Assembly (NCBI GenBank): GCA_021160685.1
Contig: JAGHCC010000393.1
Location: forward strand, 1 to 8,166
DNA from: Desulfobulbaceae bacterium
Lineage (GTDB): Bacteria; Desulfobacterota; Desulfobulbia; Desulfobulbales; SURF-16
Direction: 5' to 3'
Length of the DNA: 8,166 nt
A model generated the notes under the pieces. That model did no database searches. It was not told the origin of the DNA and saw only the letters and a program-made list of their open reading frames with translations. Positions within the stretch are counted from its first letter, which is position 1. Each line of letters begins with the position of its first letter. The translations under genes were made by a program, and so were the position numbers. Below are positions 1 through 5,800 of the stretch, piece by piece.

Positions 1-18
1 GGAAGAGAAACGCGGCTT

Positions 19-138
19 GTTCACTTGGGCCTTCGAACGGTAAGCGGAGCAACACATAGACGCCGTACTAGTGTTATTCGAAAAAGGCTAGGTAAGCGTA
101 TACTCCGAAATGGGCGAAGATGGGGTGATCCTGAATAG
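19..138 (+). repeat. Degenerate copy of a dispersed intergenic repeat
   Basis: This non-coding stretch shares ordered sequence blocks with the palindromic element at 3527-3683. Bases 19-35 match 3608-3624 at 14 of 17 positions. Bases 66-77 match 3630-3641 at 10 of 12. GTAAGC recurs at 92-97 and 3642-3647. Bases 108-127 match 3654-3673 at 19 of 20, around AAATGGGCGAAGATG. This copy carries extra sequence between the blocks and lacks the 10-bp terminal inverted arms of the other copy. A - strand reading frame crosses 74-331, but it lies in the repeat and antisense to the coiled-coil gene, so I do not call it. I find no confident promoter for the next gene in 139-185. Confidence 0.6.
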
Positions 139-185
139 TAACCTCTGAAATTGCATTAATTATTCCTACAACCTGAGAAAAAGTT

Positions 186-1349
186 ATGAACAAAAATTCA
201 ATCATTGCGGTTCTGGCGGCTTTACTTTTTATCACTTGCATCTGGGGAGCCATTGGCAACAAGGAAAGCTCTATTCTAAAAAAAGAACTGGAGACGATCA
301 ACTCTGATTTTTCTGAAGTACAACTTTCCATCGACGAGAAGCAGGCAGCCCTGGATCAGTCGGGCAATAATTTGACTCGCCTGGAAAAAACAAAAACATC
401 CCTTAACGAAAAACTCAGTTCACAGCAAAAAGCTGTCAAAGAAATGGAGGCCAGCGCTGCCTCAGTGACCAAAGAATTAAATGAAAGTAAAAAACAGGTT
501 GACGATCTCAACGTTCTCGTGACCACACTGACTGAAGAACGGGACCAGATGCTGAATACCCGGAAACAGTTGGACCAGCAGCAGCTTCAGTTGCAGGAGA
601 TCCAGACAAAAATGTGCACGCTGCAGAAGCAATCCAGCAAGGAAATCGCTGCCATGCAGTCTGCCCTGGCTGAAAAAGAGCAAAAACTGGCCTCCTCCGC
701 CGCCAACGAAAAGACTTTCGATACTCAACTCTCTTCACAGAAAGTTGCTATTCTGAAGCTTCAATCCAAGGTCGAACGGTTGGCCAAGGAATCAACCGAC
801 AACCAGAAGCAGGTAACCGTCCTTAACAGCCAACTGGCGGCTCTATCCGAAGAAAAGACCCAGTTGCAGAATGATCTGAATAGCAAAACCGAGGAATTGA
901 ATCAACAACAAAACATCCAGAAAGAGCTTGAGGCTCTCCAGAATCAGTCCAATGAAAACATTGTTGCTTTACAAAGTGATCTGGAAGACAAAACTCAAAA
1001 AATTGACAAAACGGTCAAGGATCTGGACGAATCATACGCCACAGAAAAAGAACTCCGTTCCGTCATGGATAAATCCAGCAACAGGATCAGTGAATTTCAA
1101 GCCACAACGCGCAAGTTGGAATTACAAATCAATAACCTGGAGAGCTCTCTTGAGGTTAAAAGCCAGGCCCTGGCCAAAGCCAATAATGAGTTAGGACGCA
1201 CCGAGGTTAACATGAATGTTCTCATTTCAAAAATCAGCGCCCAGAATGACGCTCTGGACACTCTTAACAAGACCCGCAGTGCTCTGGAAAAAGAACTGGC
1301 CAACAAGTATCGAGCAATCGCCGATCTTGAAAACCGTGTGAAAAAGTAA
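186..1349 (+). CDS. Membrane-anchored long coiled-coil protein
   Basis: I cannot assign a family beyond architecture. The 387-residue product opens with a short N-terminus and one hydrophobic segment (about residues 5-24), an uncleaved inner-membrane anchor or a signal sequence. The rest is very rich in Gln, Glu, Lys, Leu and Ser with heptad spacing and almost no Pro or Gly, indicating a rod-like coiled coil, probably in the periplasm. It has imperfect internal repeats: the segment starting TLQKQS at residue 145 resembles the one starting ALQNQS at residue 250, an offset of 105 residues or exactly 15 heptads. Segments starting NVL or TVL near 109, 211 and 344 are also alike. The start is the ATG after a weak GAGAAA purine stretch. 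The gene has its own terminator, so it appears monocistronic. A structural or spacer role is inference; similarity to SMC or tropomyosin-like proteins would only be compositional. Confidence 0.85.
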   Translation: MNKNSIIAVLAALLFITCIWGAIGNKESSILKKELETINSDFSEVQLSIDEKQAALDQSGNNLTRLEKTKTSLNEKLSSQQKAVKEMEASAASVTKELNESKKQVDDLNVLVTTLTEERDQMLNTRKQLDQQQLQLQEIQTKMCTLQKQSSKEIAAMQSALAEKEQKLASSAANEKTFDTQLSSQKVAILKLQSKVERLAKESTDNQKQVTVLNSQLAALSEEKTQLQNDLNSKTEELNQQQNIQKELEALQNQSNENIVALQSDLEDKTQKIDKTVKDLDESYATEKELRSVMDKSSNRISEFQATTRKLELQINNLESSLEVKSQALAKANNELGRTEVNMNVLISKISAQNDALDTLNKTRSALEKELANKYRAIADLENRVKK

Positions 1350-1385
1350 ATTCAGAGTCAGATCGTTTTTTTTAATATCACATTA

Positions 1386-1431
1386 CGGGCTGGGATCTTT
1401 CCCAGCCCGCAACTCCCCCCCCCCTTTTTTT
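1386..1431 (+). terminator. Rho-independent terminator of the coiled-coil gene
   Basis: A perfect 10-bp GC-rich stem (CGGGCTGGGA at 1386-1395, TCCCAGCCCG at 1400-1409) closes on the four-base loop TCTT. A T run follows at 1425-1431, but it is separated from the stem by CAACT and ten consecutive C residues. The T run is therefore further from the stem than in a canonical intrinsic terminator. The position, 36 bases after the stop codon, fits termination of the upstream gene. Confidence 0.75.
1415..1431 (+). repeat. Homopolymer pair: ten C then seven T
   Basis: Ten consecutive C (1415-1424) are followed directly by seven T (1425-1431). Runs of this length are prone to slipped-strand length change and also to sequencing error. 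The tract lies between the terminator stem and the promoter of the beta-barrel gene, about 90 bases upstream of the -35 element, so it is outside the coding sequence. Confidence 0.8.
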
Positions 1432-1521
1432 CCCTTCGCGAACCAATTAAATCCGCCTGTGAATTGAAAACATAACCTGCGTCTGGGCGCAGACAGATAA
1501 AAAATGATCCTTCCCTTGATA

Positions 1522-1550
1522 TTGTGAACACCAAGTGAATTTGTTATAAT
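1522..1550 (+). promoter_or_regulatory. Sigma-70-type promoter with extended -10, beta-barrel gene
   Basis: The -10 hexamer TATAAT (1545-1550) is a perfect consensus. It is preceded by TG one base upstream (1542-1543), making an extended -10. A -35-like TTGTGA (1522-1527, four of six consensus bases) sits at the optimal 17-bp spacing. Transcription would start near 1557, giving a leader of about 20 nt that contains AGGAGG (1560-1565), ten bases before the ATG at 1576. Confidence 0.75.
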
Positions 1551-1575
1551 GTAAACAACAGGAGGGACATTTGAC

Positions 1576-2877
1576 ATGAAACCATTCGATTTATATTCTT
1601 TCCGATTTTTGGGGCGGATTTTTATTTTAGTTGTGGCTACGATCTTATTTTCTGCAACTTCATGGGCAGATTGGCGCTTTCGACCAGCGCTTTCACTTGA
1701 GGAAAGCTATGACAGCAACATATACTTGGATCCTGACCATGAGACCTCTGATTTCATAACCAGACTCCTTCCTGAATTGAGGGTGGAAGATGTCACTGCA
1801 ACCAGGACCTTTGCTGCTACTTATACGATGTCGCTGAATAACTATAGCCGCCATAGTGATAATAATTATATCGGGCACTCAGGTGCATTAAGTTGGGATC
1901 AACAGCTCAGCCGAAACCTGTCCTGGTACATAATAGAAACATATTACAAATCTGAGGAACCGCTGGAAGAGAATCCGGACTATACGGGGGTACGACGTAC
2001 CAGGAATGAGTATTCCAGAAACACCGTGGATACTGGCTTTACTTATCAATTTGGTGCAGCGGACAGTGTGACCGTCTCGTATTATGACAACCGTTTGCGA
2101 AACACTGATTCGGATATTACAGATGATGTTCAATATGGCCCCAGCTTGGGGCTTGAATACTGGCTCAGCCATTCCCATGGCCTCGCTCTGGGTTATTCCT
2201 GGAATCGCATAGACTATAAAGACGATGACCCGTCCGAGGAAACAAATGATTTTAACCTTGGCTATCGGTGGCGTCAATCTCAGCATACTATGCTGCTCCT
2301 GGACTATGGACTCCTGTTGTTTTCATCCAAGGCCTCGACCTCAGAGGAGGAGAATTACGGAGATGAAGATGATTACAATGTCCACAGTATATCTGCTGGT
2401 TTTGAGCATGCTTTCAACCCGGCCTACTCTCTAAGCGGCTCTTTAGGATCCTACTTCTATGAGCCCAAGGACGGCAAGTCAAGTACGGGAACAATATATG
2501 GCCTTGATCTGGTTCGTAGTTTTTCCAGAGGCTCCGTAACTCTCAGTGGTGATGGGGGCTACAGGTTAGATTATTCCGGTGAAAATTCCGAGGGTTTTAC
2601 AGAGACCAGAAGTGCTTCCCTTTCCTCCACATACAGTATAGCCTCAAGAACCGAACTCTATGGGTCAACTTCATATTTTTACGAAAAGGGTGAGGAGGAA
2701 GCGGGAACCAGAGATGAAACATGGTCGGTTTCGGTAGGCACATCCTATCAGATATTATCCTGGCTCACTGGTGCACTTGAGTTGACTCAGCGGGAGAGAA
2801 ACTCTTCTGATGAGCAGGATGAATACCGGAACAGCTTGATACTCTTAAGGCTGAGAGGCAATTATGAATGGAGATAG
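1576..2877 (+). CDS. Outer-membrane beta-barrel protein (putative porin-like)
   Basis: The 433-residue protein begins with a Sec signal peptide: a basic N-region, a hydrophobic core at about residues 15-28, and a likely cleavage after SWA at residue 31. The mature part is a series of short alternating segments rich in Tyr, Ser, Leu and Gly, separated by very acidic loops such as EEENYGDEDDYN and DPSEETND, the pattern of a transmembrane beta-barrel. The early mature motif ESYDSNIYLDP and overall length resemble the putative beta-barrel porin 2-like proteins often found with exopolysaccharide systems; that family placement is from memory. The C-terminus ends GNYEWR rather than in the common aromatic residue. 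A strong promoter and AGGAGG precede it. Its reading frame overlaps a possible small ORF at the 3' end, and the Nudix gene follows within 100 bases, so the three may be co-transcribed. Substrate or ligand is unknown. Confidence 0.8.
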   Translation: MKPFDLYSFRFLGRIFILVVATILFSATSWADWRFRPALSLEESYDSNIYLDPDHETSDFITRLLPELRVEDVTATRTFAATYTMSLNNYSRHSDNNYIGHSGALSWDQQLSRNLSWYIIETYYKSEEPLEENPDYTGVRRTRNEYSRNTVDTGFTYQFGAADSVTVSYYDNRLRNTDSDITDDVQYGPSLGLEYWLSHSHGLALGYSWNRIDYKDDDPSEETNDFNLGYRWRQSQHTMLLLDYGLLLFSSKASTSEEENYGDEDDYNVHSISAGFEHAFNPAYSLSGSLGSYFYEPKDGKSSTGTIYGLDLVRSFSRGSVTLSGDGGYRLDYSGENSEGFTETRSASLSSTYSIASRTELYGSTSYFYEKGEEEAGTRDETWSVSVGTSYQILSWLTGALELTQRERNSSDEQDEYRNSLILLRLRGNYEWR

Positions 2878-2972
2878 ATCCTGCCTGGTATGAGCACCGA
2901 AAAAAAATGTTCGAGAGAGTCAAAAGTATCGTGATCATCGCTATCAGGATGGCGAAAGAGTGGAAAGTATGA
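2868..2972 (+). CDS. Possible 34-residue small protein between beta-barrel and Nudix genes
   Basis: An ATG at 2868 opens a 34-codon frame that overlaps the last ten bases of the beta-barrel gene. It ends TGA at 2970-2972, overlapping the ATG of the Nudix gene in an ATGA junction. AGAGG at 2854-2858 stands nine bases before the start. The predicted peptide begins MEIDPAWYEHRKK and continues with a hydrophobic-basic amphipathic stretch (SIVIIAIRMAKEW) that could form one membrane-associated helix. I do not recognise it. The two overlaps suggest either translational coupling that carries ribosomes to the Nudix start, or a real small protein. Chance remains possible because the frame is short. 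Confidence 0.4.
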   Translation: MEIDPAWYEHRKKMFERVKSIVIIAIRMAKEWKV

Positions 2973-3484
2973 ATAGTAGACAGGAAATCATCACCATCGT
3001 CGATCGTGAAAATAAGGAAATTGACCAGGTTACACGTGCTGAAATGAGGGCCAGGAACCTGATTCACCAGGCCACCTACATTCTTGTCTTTAACAGCCTC
3101 GGCGAACTGTTTGTCCAAAAACGAACCGAATCCAAAGACATCTATCCAGGTTATTATGAGATTGCCGCCGGCGGGATCGTCCTTGCCGGAGAGAGCTATG
3201 AATTATCCGCAAGACGGGAATTAACGGAAGAACTGGGTGTGCAGTGTAAAGAGCTGATCCATCTTTTCGATCATTTTCATGATGACGGAAAAAATCGGGT
3301 GTGGGGACGAATTTTCTCCTGTACCCATGACGGTCCCATGCAGCTTCAAAAGGAAGAGGTGGAAAGCGGAGAATTCATGAAAGTGGAAAACATTCCGGCC
3401 ATGGCTCGAAAACACCCTTTCTGTCCCGATGGGATTGATGTCCTCAACCGTGTCCTGGCAGATAACCTGATGCCGGATTCATGA
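2969..3484 (+). CDS. NUDIX hydrolase, YfcD-like
   Basis: A Nudix hydrolase cleaves a nucleoside diphosphate linked to another group, using Mg2+ bound by the Nudix box. From the ATG at 2969 the product has 171 residues. The complete box G-x5-E-x7-REL-x-EE-x-GV spans residues 69-91, and every signature position is present (E75, R83, E84, E87, E88). The N-terminal part (NKEIDQVTRAEMRARNL, then VQKRTESKDIYPG) and the later RVWGRIFSC segment follow the layout of E. coli YfcD, whose physiological substrate is unsettled. An in-frame GTG at 2960, with AGGA ten bases upstream, would add three residues. I prefer the ATG because of its ATGA overlap with the preceding small frame. The gene ends just before the palindromic repeat, which may help terminate transcription. 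Confidence 0.9.
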   Translation: MNSRQEIITIVDRENKEIDQVTRAEMRARNLIHQATYILVFNSLGELFVQKRTESKDIYPGYYEIAAGGIVLAGESYELSARRELTEELGVQCKELIHLFDHFHDDGKNRVWGRIFSCTHDGPMQLQKEEVESGEFMKVENIPAMARKHPFCPDGIDVLNRVLADNLMPDS

Positions 3485-3526
3485 AAGTCAATGAGGCTTC
3501 AAATAAAACTATTCAGCATTCGTAAC

Positions 3527-3683
3527 CGTTCACCAGGGGCACGGGTTTCGGTAAATTATACAGCTGTAAGCATTTACCAGCGCCTTCGTCGTTCATTCGG
3601 AGTCTGCGTTTACCTGGGCCTGCGCAGCATACTGGTGCTATGTAAGCAGGGCAAAATGGGCGAAGATGAGGTGCTGGTGAACG
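3527..3683. repeat. Palindromic intergenic element between convergent genes
   Basis: The gap 3485-3713 contains no credible gene. It holds an element bounded by perfect 10-bp inverted arms, CGTTCACCAG (3527-3536) and CTGGTGAACG (3674-3683). A second dyad lies inside: GGTAAAT (3550-3556) pairs with ATTTACC (3572-3578), and the 10-bp palindrome TACAGCTGTA (3559-3568) sits in its loop. The bottom strand of 3583-3603 starts ACTCCGAA and resembles 102-123 at the window start. The top strand of 3608-3673 matches 19-127 in ordered blocks. The element therefore has related sequence in both orientations, as in a small non-autonomous palindromic repeat. It could fold on both transcripts of the flanking convergent genes. 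A 65-codon + frame and a 64-codon - frame cross it and are not called. Confidence 0.7.
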
Positions 3684-3713
3684 CTTAGCAGCATTCAACC
3701 TGAACAATGACCA

Positions 3714-4364
3714 TCAAACATACATCTTATCAGCAATATCCCGACCTATTTTTTCCAGTGCCGTAACGATTTCAGGATCATCTTCAAATTGATTAATTCC
3801 CACACTTTCCGGGGTGGCATCCTTGCCGAAAATCATTTTCAACCCGGAAGCCTGGCATTGCCCGTTCTCACCGCATTTCACACAGGGAACATTGCCTAAA
3901 ATCGACACGCCGCCCACAAAATCCATGCCTTCTTCCATCATATAATTTTGAATGGCCTTTATGCCATTTTCACAGGCCGGGGGCATACCCGGATGGTCAG
4001 GCGGAATTGCGCAGGTGACAATTGCCGCGCCGGGTTTTCCGGCCATCAGGGCGTGACGGTGTCTCAGGGCATAAAGCCGTTCCATAAAAGCCTTAGTGCG
4101 GCTGTCAAGAGTAGAATACGGAGTGAAGCCGGCAATGATCAGACCGTTTGCTTTAAAAGCCTTTTCAGTCAACAACACGCCATCATCTTTTTGCACGCAT
4201 CTATTTGTTTTTATGCATCCAAGACAGGCGTTACACGGCCCAACATCATAATCACTTAATTTAATAAATTCCGTTTTCATGCCGGTTGCCTCAAGGGCAA
4301 CTTTAAGGGCTCGGTCCGTGTTGCTGTCTTTGATTGGTGAGCCTGATACACCAAGAATTTTCAT
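3714..4364 (-). CDS. Iron-sulfur flavoprotein / NAD(P)H-dependent FMN reductase family
   Basis: The product is a flavodoxin-fold protein that should bind FMN and at least one Fe-S cluster, acting as a cytosolic electron carrier or reductase. From the ATG at 4364 (216 residues) it opens MKILGVSGSP, the FMN phosphate-binding strand-loop. Cysteines 44, 47, 50 and 56 form C-x2-C-x2-C-x5-C, the compact motif that binds a [4Fe-4S] cluster in iron-sulfur flavoproteins of anaerobes. A further trio, C161, C164 and C170 (CVKCGENGQC), lies near the C-terminus. GFTPYSTLDSRTKAF (79-93) corresponds to the second flavin loop. I chose the ATG because GGAG stands six bases upstream; an in-frame GTG at 4376 would overlap that Shine-Dalgarno sequence. 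It lies 71 nt downstream of the TPR gene on the same strand. The electron partner is unknown. Confidence 0.87.
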   Translation of the reverse strand: MKILGVSGSPIKDSNTDRALKVALEATGMKTEFIKLSDYDVGPCNACLGCIKTNRCVQKDDGVLLTEKAFKANGLIIAGFTPYSTLDSRTKAFMERLYALRHRHALMAGKPGAAIVTCAIPPDHPGMPPACENGIKAIQNYMMEEGMDFVGGVSILGNVPCVKCGENGQCQASGLKMIFGKDATPESVGINQFEDDPEIVTALEKIGRDIADKMYV

Positions 4365-4435
4365 CACTTTCTCCACAAATCTGTTCGTTCATGACAGCAG
4401 ACAGCATTCTGCAACCTGCTGTTTTTAGACATCAG

Positions 4436-5755
4436 TTATGAGCGCAGCCTGCTAATTTTTTCCAATTCGTCCCTGGCACGAACATTCTCAGGTTGCCTCT
4501 CCAAAATTTTCCGGCAATATCCTTCCGCTTCCATAAAATTATTCCGCAGGCAATAAATCCGGGCAAGGCCAAGGAGGGCAAATGTTTCATCACGGATCTC
4601 GAGGCTTCTCTTGTAACAAGAAATCGCCTCATCATGCCGCTCCAGCAGGACCAGGGCATCACCCACACGGGACAGGAGATTCTGGTTGGCCGGCTCTTTC
4701 TCCAGAATTTTTTCCCAGCATTCAATGGCGCCACGATAATTCTTCATTCCGCGCAAGGCATCTCCCATTCCATAGAGGGCAAAAGTATTTTTCGGCTCCA
4801 GCCTGAGACATTTTTCATAATGTAAAACCGCTTGATCAAACTCTCTGCGGCGACGATAAATATTTCCGGTCATGGTCAAAACGGCGACATAACGGTCATC
4901 CAACTCCAAAAACTTCTTGAAATACGTTAAGGCCTGTTGAAAATCACGTTTCTTATAGTAAAGATTTCCTATTCCCCGTAAAACATATTTATCATTCTGA
5001 TCTAAGGCCAGAGCTTGCAGATAAAGATCTTCCGCTGTACTGAAATTCCCTTTTTTCACATACGAATCTGCCAGGCGGGTCATAACATGAACATCGCCGC
5101 TTTTCTGCTCCAGATATCTTTGCCAGTAGAGAATAGATTTTTCCGGCTTGTTCAGGCCGCGATACGTATCTCCGATCCCCCGTAGCGCAAAGGTATTTCC
5201 CGAATCAATTTCAAGATTTTTCTGATAGTAGTGAAGCGCCCTGGTAAACTGTTTTGTTTCCCGAAACAGATCACCTAACCCCACCAGGATGAAAGAATTT
5301 CCGGGTTCCTTTTTCAGTGCCTCAAAAAAAACCTTTTCCGCCTCATCATAATTTCGTTGTTTTAATAATTCCGCCCCTCTCCTTGACAGTTCAACAACCT
5401 CGTTCGTTGCTGTGCGCCTGCTTTCCTGACCATGACATGGATTTTCATCCGGAAATTGCTGTACGGCTACGGTCAGCCATTGCGGCATCTCTTGAGAATG
5501 ATTTTTTTTAATCCATAGGCCGATCTGTTCAGCACAGGAGGAAAAAAAATGCAAGATCAAGCGGTATTCTTCAATACTGACCAATTTTTCATTATTCATA
5601 TGGAAAGAACGGAGCGGACCTTCCACCTGGGCGGTATCGGCCAGTCCCTGGCGAACACACTCCCTGGCAAGTTTTTCCGCCTCTTCATAGTCCTTTGTTG
5701 TCGTCCAGCCAATTAGCATTTTATGATCATTTTCCGTTCCGTCAAAAAAATTCAC
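4436..5755 (-). CDS. CutA-like domain fused to nine tetratricopeptide repeats
   Basis: The 439-residue protein has two parts. Residues 13-102 follow the CutA1 (divalent-cation tolerance) fold: a first strand MLIGWTTT, a helix KDYEEAEKLARECVRQGL, a long hairpin through EEYRLILHFF, a second helix, then KNHSQEMPQWLTVAV in place of the usual HPYxxPE segment. The conserved core Cys and the WEG of classical CutA are replaced, so metal binding may be lost. Residues 121-425 are nine 34-residue TPRs (the eighth is 33) with the usual G/A/Y spacing. Repeats 3 and 7, 4 and 8, and 5 and 9 resemble each other. There is no signal peptide, so it is probably a cytosolic scaffold. The start is GTG, with AGGA eight bases upstream. 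An ATG five bases before it gives only a two-codon frame that overlaps the GTG. It lies 45 nt after oleD. The CutA call is from pattern matching only. Confidence 0.82.
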   Translation of the reverse strand: MNFFDGTENDHKMLIGWTTTKDYEEAEKLARECVRQGLADTAQVEGPLRSFHMNNEKLVSIEEYRLILHFFSSCAEQIGLWIKKNHSQEMPQWLTVAVQQFPDENPCHGQESRRTATNEVVELSRRGAELLKQRNYDEAEKVFFEALKKEPGNSFILVGLGDLFRETKQFTRALHYYQKNLEIDSGNTFALRGIGDTYRGLNKPEKSILYWQRYLEQKSGDVHVMTRLADSYVKKGNFSTAEDLYLQALALDQNDKYVLRGIGNLYYKKRDFQQALTYFKKFLELDDRYVAVLTMTGNIYRRRREFDQAVLHYEKCLRLEPKNTFALYGMGDALRGMKNYRGAIECWEKILEKEPANQNLLSRVGDALVLLERHDEAISCYKRSLEIRDETFALLGLARIYCLRNNFMEAEGYCRKILERQPENVRARDELEKISRLRS

Positions 5756-5800
5756 TTCATGATTCCTTTCTATTAAAAGGGCTTTGAAGGTTCAAAGTTG

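Noticed and set aside
3527..3690. Possible integron attC site because of paired arms and AACGCTTAG-like ends
   Set aside because: The arms do not fit the RYYYAAC/GTTRRRY core sites, and no integrase or cassette array is present.
3491..3707. Short frames of 64-65 codons on both strands of the convergent gap
   Set aside because: They lie inside the palindromic repeat, have no ribosome-binding site or recognisable protein features, and the sequence recurs in another non-coding gap.
4395..4426. CAGCAG and CTGCTG arms followed by TTTTT between the TPR and flavoprotein genes
   Set aside because: The T run follows the stem only on the + strand, while both flanking genes are read on the - strand; in the transcribed direction there is no U tract.
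5782..5797. Inverted repeat CTTTGAA-GG-TTCAAAG just downstream of oleD
   Set aside because: The seven-bp AT-rich arms with a two-base loop cannot form a good hairpin, and there is no T tract. It could be an operator, but nothing else supports that.
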